This document shows, in pieces, positions 5,979 through 9,602 of a stretch of 9,602 bases of DNA. Source of the DNA: JBDHUJ01 sp039809105 (GTDB taxonomy: Bacteria; Patescibacteriota; Saccharimonadia; Saccharimonadales; UBA4665); contig JBDHUJ010000046.1 of NCBI GenBank assembly GCA_039809105.1, positions 1 to 9,602 of the forward strand, read 5' to 3'. The notes beneath the pieces are model-generated. The model did no database searches. It was not told the DNA's origin and saw only the letters and a list, made by a program, of their open reading frames with translations. Position 1 is the first letter of the stretch, and each line of letters starts with the position of its first letter. The position numbers and the translations under genes are program-made.

Positions 5979-6341
5979 GTGAGTGTCGAAGTCGGCCTAA
6001 GGGCCTCGTATTCAAATGACCGGAAGTCTCTCTGTACCATACGAGTCGGGACTGATGAGCCTTCGGAGGTATTGGAAAAGGTGGACGCATGCGTCCAAGA
6101 GAGCGTCGAAGGACCAAAGCCGGACTGCAGGTTTCGGAATATTGGACAATGCGGTCTGAGCTCGGTAGCTGCCGGCCTCGGCACTAGAGTTTTTTGCCCT
6201 TGGAGGTCTTGCAGGGTCGAAAACAGTAATGTGGTTGTAGCCGAGTTTTGCGATACCCTCGTAGAAGATTTACGGGGGCAGGATATTGCCGTGGTGACCA
6301 GTGGTTCCACCCCCGATGAATTACGTAATCATATCGTCTAG
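5979..6341 (+). CDS. Cysteine-rich 120-residue protein, unknown function
   Basis: The start is GTG with a well-placed AGGAG 6 bases upstream and a matching promoter, which favours this frame over the overlapping minus-strand frame. The protein holds seven cysteines (C19, C38, C50, C58, C73, C78, C91), including CPWRSC (73-78) and C50-x7-C58, few aromatics and no membrane segment or signal peptide. If cytoplasmic, the cysteines could bind a metal; if exported by an unseen route, they could form disulfides. I recognise no family. Codon use (AGG, ATA, CTC and GTG-rich) looks less biased than in rplS or pepN. It converges on the next gene with a 13-base gap and no terminator. Confidence 0.6.
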   Translation: MSVEVGLRASYSNDRKSLCTIRVGTDEPSEVLEKVDACVQESVEGPKPDCRFRNIGQCGLSSVAAGLGTRVFCPWRSCRVENSNVVVAEFCDTLVEDLRGQDIAVVTSGSTPDELRNHIV

Positions 6342-6354
6342 GGTCATCGAGCAG

Positions 6355-6990
6355 TTACGCGGCGAGAAATGTCTGGCTGTCGCGGGCGAGCTGGCCGAGG
6401 AGCTCCCACATTTCGGGCGAAGACGGGTAGCCATTTGGGTCTTTCCGAACAAGCTGGTCTACTGGCGTGTGGCTGCCGACGAGCAGCTGCACGTCGCCTG
6501 TTGCGAGTTTGTCGCCCGGGGCAGTCTGTAGTTTGGCGGTTGTCTTCAAAAGCCTTGTGGCGGGTGCGCCCGGGGCCGGGATTTTTGCCAGACGAATGGT
6601 TTCCGTTCCGGCATAAATGCCAAAGCCTGGGTATGTAGGATTGCCGAAGCCGTAGTGGGTGGCCCCTATGCGTCGCCAAACGCGCAGGCGTTCTTGCCGG
6701 ATTTTTTCCGGCGTGTACAGCAGGAACTCGGTCTGCAAAATTACGAAGCCGCCCAATTTTTTAGCAGGGAGTATCGTTTCGGTGTTTGCGTTTCGTCTTG
6801 TGTCGCCTTCTGGTACTTCCATCGTGGCAACCGATAGTCCATGAGCGACGCACAGCTCACGGAGCTGCAAATGAAAGCCCCGCTCGTCGATTGGTGCGTG
6901 AGCGGGGTTTTCTAGGGCGGCGGACGGCACATGATATTCTGGGTTGAATCCGCCTGAATTGCGAACTTCTGGTGCCATTGCTTTCGCCAT
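6355..6990 (-). CDS. Soluble protein of 211 residues, unknown function
   Basis: The product is predicted cytoplasmic, with no membrane segment and many Pro, Gly and Arg. Landmarks are ERGFHLQLRELCVAHGLSVA (36-55), YTPEKIRQERLRVWRRIGATHYGFGNPTYPG (91-121) and a C-terminal segment with PSSPEMWELLGQLARD. It has continuous coding character but no family I can name. AAAAGG abuts the first ATG with no spacing, so M5 (ATG at 6978) is an alternative start. It shares an upstream motif with the gene at 7629 and lies in the same orientation. Confidence 0.65.
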   Translation of the reverse strand: MAKAMAPEVRNSGGFNPEYHVPSAALENPAHAPIDERGFHLQLRELCVAHGLSVATMEVPEGDTRRNANTETILPAKKLGGFVILQTEFLLYTPEKIRQERLRVWRRIGATHYGFGNPTYPGFGIYAGTETIRLAKIPAPGAPATRLLKTTAKLQTAPGDKLATGDVQLLVGSHTPVDQLVRKDPNGYPSSPEMWELLGQLARDSQTFLAA

Positions 6991-7013
6991 CCTTTTCGCT
7001 TTTGGTTATGCCT

Positions 7014-7044
7014 ATAATATGCACCTCGGCTTAAAGAAATGCAA
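7014..7044 (-). promoter_or_regulatory. Predicted promoter of the gene at 6990
   Basis: On the minus strand TTGCAT (7044-7039) precedes an AT-rich CATATTAT. Using CATATT as the -10 gives 17 bp spacing; using the better TATTAT gives 19 bp. The -35 region lies in TGTTGCATTT (7046-7037), which is repeated at the promoter of the gene at 7629. The surrounding 6991-7113 is clearly more AT-rich than the genes around it and holds nothing else I can name. Confidence 0.45.
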
Positions 7045-7113
7045 CACTTTTATATAACGTCTAAAAATGTGATGCAAAATATAGCACAAGTGGTATGTCG
7101 AGCAGAGAAATAA

Positions 7114-7629
7114 CTAAGTTGCTTCGGGAAGGGCGTAATTTGCTTCGCTGATAGCGAAGTTTTCGCCAACAATTCCGCGGATAATTTCAACGGTGGATTT
7201 GCGACCATCTATGTCCGCACGGCCGTATTCAAGGCTGCCGAGACCCACGATAGCGCCGGTAAGGCGTTTGCTGTCATCGGTGCCTTCGTAGACGAATTCT
7301 AGGTAACCAGCATCGTTCAGTACTGTCGGCTTGCCGGTAGTCTTGTCTAGTAGTACTGCGTGACCCAGTTCACGAGCCTTCTGTGCTTCGGATGAGGTGG
7401 CATAGCCGAACTCACCCGACACAAGGCTTACCAGCGGCTTGTGGTGCTGCAGGCGGCTCAGCTGGCGGTTATCGAAGTCGCACGGTATGACCAAAACGGC
7501 TTCTCCAATACGGGCGAATTTAGCTCGAGAAAGATTACCGAATCGCGCAGGGTAGCGTTCTAGCACCCCGGGCTGCAGGACTGATGTTACTTCGGCTGCG
7601 TCGAGCGGCCTTACGGAAATATGGGCCAT
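7114..7629 (-). CDS. Soluble protein of 171 residues, unknown function
   Basis: The start is secure: AAAGGAG lies 6 bases before the ATG. The product has no signal peptide or membrane segment and looks like a mixed alpha/beta domain, with strands such as IGEAVLVIP (41-49) and AGYLEFVYEG (107-116) and a Gly-rich turn TGAIVGLGSLEYG (124-136). I recognise no family. The gene has its own promoter and is followed by an AT-rich gap and the next leftward gene. No terminator hairpin is seen between them, so readthrough into the gene at 6990 is possible. Confidence 0.7.
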   Translation of the reverse strand: MAHISVRPLDAAEVTSVLQPGVLERYPARFGNLSRAKFARIGEAVLVIPCDFDNRQLSRLQHHKPLVSLVSGEFGYATSSEAQKARELGHAVLLDKTTGKPTVLNDAGYLEFVYEGTDDSKRLTGAIVGLGSLEYGRADIDGRKSTVEIIRGIVGENFAISEANYALPEAT

Positions 7630-7654
7630 GACAAACTCCTTTTACGATGCGCAC

Positions 7655-7683
7655 ATCATACTCTTGCAATTATGCAAATGCAA
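7655..7683 (-). promoter_or_regulatory. Promoter and TTGCA palindrome upstream of the gene at 7629
   Basis: Minus-strand TTGCAT (7683-7678) and TATGAT (7660-7655) are spaced by 17 bp, giving a start near 7648 and a leader of about 19 bases with AAAGGAG (7642-7636). In the spacer lies the perfect inverted repeat TTGCA-ATTA-TGCAA (7664-7677), which could be an operator. A third TTGCA-type copy forms the -35 box itself. Confidence 0.55.
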
Positions 7684-7711
7684 CAGGCAGTAGCTTCTTG
7701 GGACGAGAAGA

Positions 7712-9379
7712 TTATTCGATGGCGTAGGAGTCGATGATTTTCTGGAGCTTTTGAGACTTTTCGTCGGTCCAGCCTTCGGGTTGGGTCACGGCGGCCCATG
7801 AGGCGGCCGCGGTGTTGCCGTAGTTGTGGCCGTGCCCGGCTGGAACCTGCACACCGAATATCTGGTCGATGGTTATCTGCCAGAAGGTGACGAACGGGTA
7901 CCAGGTGACGTTCGGTGAAACATCGGGGGCGCGCGGTTCGCGCAGCCAATCCGGCTCGTGGAACATGTTAGCGAAGTTGAACCAGACTATGGGGTCGGAA
8001 CCGTGCTGCACATAGAGTATGCGCGGTTGCTGCCATTTTTCCTGGCTGGCGTTTATGTCTTGGTTGGTCGCGGCGAAGCGAACGCCCACTCCGCCCTGAT
8101 ACACTGGCTGCCATTCAGGTGAACCCGGGTCGCGGTGAGTGGTCACGTTACGCCAGAGTTCGGTGTCGTTCGGCGTACCGACCAGCAAGGCGCCATCTAC
8201 GGTGTTACGCATACCGTTGACGCCGCTGAATGCGGCTTGGCCGCCGAATGAGCCCAGGCTGAGTCCATAGGTGTAGAGCTTTGGTCGATGGTCAGCTGGC
8301 AGCTTGGCCCACGCGCCGTACACGGCATCGAACAGGTTGCGACCGTTTTCGGTGGCTTTGTCTTTGTCGACTAGGAACGAAATCCAGCTGGGCAGGTACG
8401 AATACTGCATAGCTGCGATGGCCGTGTCGCCGTTATACATATATTCGAGCGTATCGATACTCTGGGGCTCCAGCCAGCCGGTGCCGGTGGTGTTGGCTAT
8501 AAGCAGGACTTTGCGGTCGAAGGCGTGCGTGCGTTCCAGCTCTTTGACGACTAGTTGGGCACGGGCTTCGGAATCGTCGGCACTTTCTAGCCCGGCGTAG
8601 ACGCGGATGGTCTCTTTGGCCGGCTGACCGCTAAACTCGCTCAGCTGCTTGACGTTCGGGCCACGGGCCACAAAGGTACGACCCTGATAGCCCAGCGTGT
8701 CCCATTTGGCATATGACTCGGGGCTGCCGGAGCGGTCGGGACTTTTGGGCTGGTTTATGCCAGCTGCAGTGGTGTTGTTTTTTTGCGCGAACATCTTGTC
8801 GGTGACGGTAAAGAAGAAATTACCGAAGACGCCGCTAACTACCCATATAACAAATGCAACCATTAGCACGCCTGCGAGCGTATAACTGACTCGCCGTGGC
8901 AAGAGCTTGTCTATCTGGCGCTGAGTGAACCGACCAAGCCTGCGGAGGCCGCGGCCAGCATAGAGTAGTAGCAGGCCGATGAGCAGGGAAGTTATAAGTG
9001 TCAATATAAAATGGCGACTTGGGTATGGTGGTTCGCCGACTAGCTCACGGACTTGGTTCTGCCAGCCGTAGCCGAGCCATAGATACAACAGGGCGAACGC
9101 AGGCGCGATGATGGCCAGACCACGCCAAGCACTTTCTTTTACGCTGGCCGGTAGTTCACGTTGAAACAGCCAGCGGACGAGGCTGCTGAACCCGGTGCCG
9201 AGGCCGTAGCCTATAGCCAGGCTTATACCGCTGAGGATGCCTTGGAAAAACCATGGCCGTGGCAGCAGCGACGGCATCAGCGAAAAACAATAAAACAGCG
9301 TGCCCAGCGCCAACCCACCATAGCTGAACCTCTGCGCCCATCGCTTTGTCCGCCGAACCAGCCTCGCTCCGTATTTCAT
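7712..9379 (-). CDS. Membrane-anchored alpha/beta-hydrolase (Abhydrolase_9 family)
   Basis: From the ATG at 9379 the protein has 555 residues. The positions below count from that ATG. About five hydrophobic segments (near 23-36, 46-68, 87-104, 124-142 and 165-184) form the N-terminal membrane domain typical of the family. The hydrolase domain has the nucleophile elbow GLSLG (S374), the likely acid D462 in HGSDP and the likely base H518 in GHGHNYG. The substrate is unknown; relatives are common in Actinobacteria and suggest a lipid or envelope ester. A TTG at 9397 would add six residues, but the DNA there is a perfect TATAAT, so I place the start at 9379. No Shine-Dalgarno sequence precedes it. 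The catalytic side relative to the membrane is not certain. Confidence 0.9.
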   Translation of the reverse strand: MKYGARLVRRTKRWAQRFSYGGLALGTLFYCFSLMPSLLPRPWFFQGILSGISLAIGYGLGTGFSSLVRWLFQRELPASVKESAWRGLAIIAPAFALLYLWLGYGWQNQVRELVGEPPYPSRHFILTLITSLLIGLLLLYAGRGLRRLGRFTQRQIDKLLPRRVSYTLAGVLMVAFVIWVVSGVFGNFFFTVTDKMFAQKNNTTAAGINQPKSPDRSGSPESYAKWDTLGYQGRTFVARGPNVKQLSEFSGQPAKETIRVYAGLESADDSEARAQLVVKELERTHAFDRKVLLIANTTGTGWLEPQSIDTLEYMYNGDTAIAAMQYSYLPSWISFLVDKDKATENGRNLFDAVYGAWAKLPADHRPKLYTYGLSLGSFGGQAAFSGVNGMRNTVDGALLVGTPNDTELWRNVTTHRDPGSPEWQPVYQGGVGVRFAATNQDINASQEKWQQPRILYVQHGSDPIVWFNFANMFHEPDWLREPRAPDVSPNVTWYPFVTFWQITIDQIFGVQVPAGHGHNYGNTAAASWAAVTQPEGWTDEKSQKLQKIIDSYAIE

Positions 9380-9385
9380 ATTCGG

Positions 9386-9413
9386 ATTATACCCCAAATG
9401 CTCCGCCCTGCAA
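9386..9413 (-). promoter_or_regulatory. Leaderless promoter of the membrane hydrolase
   Basis: The minus strand shows TTGCAG (9413-9408), a 16-bp spacer, a perfect TATAAT (9391-9386), then exactly 6 bases and ATG. Transcription would start at the ATG. The hexamer would otherwise be read as codons (TAT AAT) of the longer TTG-started frame. Confidence 0.65.
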
Positions 9414-9437
9414 GCGGCTTATCTAACATCGGTGAAA

Positions 9438-9466
9438 TAGACAAAAGTTTCAAAATGTGCTATAAT
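9438..9466 (+). promoter_or_regulatory. Near-consensus promoter at the right edge
   Basis: TAGACA (9438-9443, 5 of 6), a 17-bp spacer and a perfect TATAAT (9461-9466) with an extended TGC make this the strongest promoter in the window. The start is expected near 9473. It diverges from the hydrolase promoter. Confidence 0.85.
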
Positions 9467-9472
9467 GAGAAG

Positions 9473-9534
9473 ATACATATTGTCAGGGCAATCGCATATG
9501 AAAAGGGCTTCCGCCAGGAAGCCCTTTTCTTTTT
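9473..9534 (+). ncRNA. Possible small RNA or attenuated leader of about 62 bases
   Basis: The strong promoter at 9438-9466 is followed within about 30 bases by a near-perfect intrinsic terminator, giving a predicted RNA of about 62 bases. Between them is a short unstructured stretch with no convincing leader peptide; an ATG at 9498 opens a frame but lies at the foot of the hairpin. The gene at 9574 has its own ribosome binding site and no other visible promoter. The choice is therefore between an independent small RNA and a conditional terminator in that gene's leader. No riboswitch or T-box class could be recognised. Confidence 0.45.
9501..9534 (+). terminator. Intrinsic terminator with a perfect 12-bp stem
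   Basis: AAAAGGGCTTCC (9501-9512) pairs perfectly with GGAAGCCCTTTT (9517-9528) over the 4-base loop GCCA, followed by CTTTTT (9529-9534). The A-run and T-run make it partly usable in both directions, but no leftward gene lies close on its right inside the window. Confidence 0.92.
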
Positions 9535-9573
9535 CCGCTATGCTAGGAGCTGTAACACAAACAAGGAACACAT

Positions 9574-9602
9574 ATGCCTCACCAACCGCTCGCCCAACAC
9601 TT
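9574..9602 (+). CDS. N-terminus of a rightward gene, cut by the window edge
   Basis: An ATG at 9574 preceded by AAGGAA (9563-9568, 5-base spacing) opens a frame to the window edge reading MPHQPLAQH. Only nine residues are visible, so no family can be assigned. It would be expressed by readthrough of the terminator at 9501-9534 from the promoter at 9438-9466. Confidence 0.5.

Noticed and set aside
5915..6310. Minus-strand frame of 131 codons opposite the Cys-rich gene
   Set aside because: The plus-strand frame has a promoter, AGGAG and a fitting start; this one has none.
9498..9602. Open frame from the ATG at 9498 through the terminator hairpin
   Set aside because: Its first codons are the terminator stem, its frame differs from the better-supported start at 9574, and its start signals are poor.
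1..9602. CRISPR array, tRNA, rRNA, integrase or transposase
   Set aside because: No regularly spaced direct repeats, no cloverleaf or rRNA sequence and no recombinase motifs were found on either strand.

Overview
The window is bacterial. It reads best as a chromosomal segment from a member of the Patescibacteria/CPR, most likely Candidatus Saccharibacteria (TM7). This is inferred, not proven, from an L19 with a long Ala/Glu/Lys-rich tail, a cytoplasmic M1 aminopeptidase without signal peptide, an Actinobacteria-like membrane alpha/beta-hydrolase, short intergenic gaps, small unknown proteins and dispersed intergenic palindromes. The standard genetic code fits all genes (rnhB stops at TGA). 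No rRNA, tRNA, CRISPR array, transposase or phage gene was seen.

Layout. Positions 1-38 may hold the start of a leftward gene cut by the window edge, with an operator-like palindrome at 68-80. A palindromic repeat (117-190) precedes a small two-helix membrane protein gene (249-665, +). A second palindromic repeat (693-756) and a good promoter precede rplS (880-1398, +), which ends in a strong bidirectional terminator (1415-1443). A leftward gene for a small anchored protein (1468-1833, -) interrupts the widespread order rplS-rnhB-yraN. rnhB (1884-2465, +) and yraN (2535-2882, +) follow, with a third palindromic repeat (2455-2520) between them that supplies the rnhB stop codon. Facing them is a leftward pair: the M1 aminopeptidase pepN (3317-5905, -), followed 13 bases on by a DUF5360/YvaD-like four-helix membrane protein (2893-3303, -).

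The right part holds genes I cannot name: a cysteine-rich 120-residue protein (5979-6341, +) and two leftward soluble proteins (6355-6990 and 7114-7629, -) whose upstream regions share a 10-base motif. A membrane-anchored alpha/beta-hydrolase (7712-9379, -) follows. At the right edge a near-consensus promoter fires into a perfect 12-bp hairpin terminator about 60 bases later, and a new gene starts at 9574. This is either a small RNA or an attenuated leader.

How the genes relate. L19 (translation), RNase HII (ribonucleotide removal from DNA) and YraN (nuclease-fold protein) are ordinary housekeeping neighbours. PepN would release amino acids from peptides, which suits a host-dependent organism. 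No multi-gene novel system is evident. The most notable signals are in the non-coding layer. Five genes have a -10-like hexamer exactly 6 bases before the start codon, implying leaderless mRNAs. A recurring TTGC(A) -35 box is seen. Palindromic elements have been put to use as stop codon and promoter parts. A 7 x 7-bp tandem repeat lies inside the pepN reading frame.
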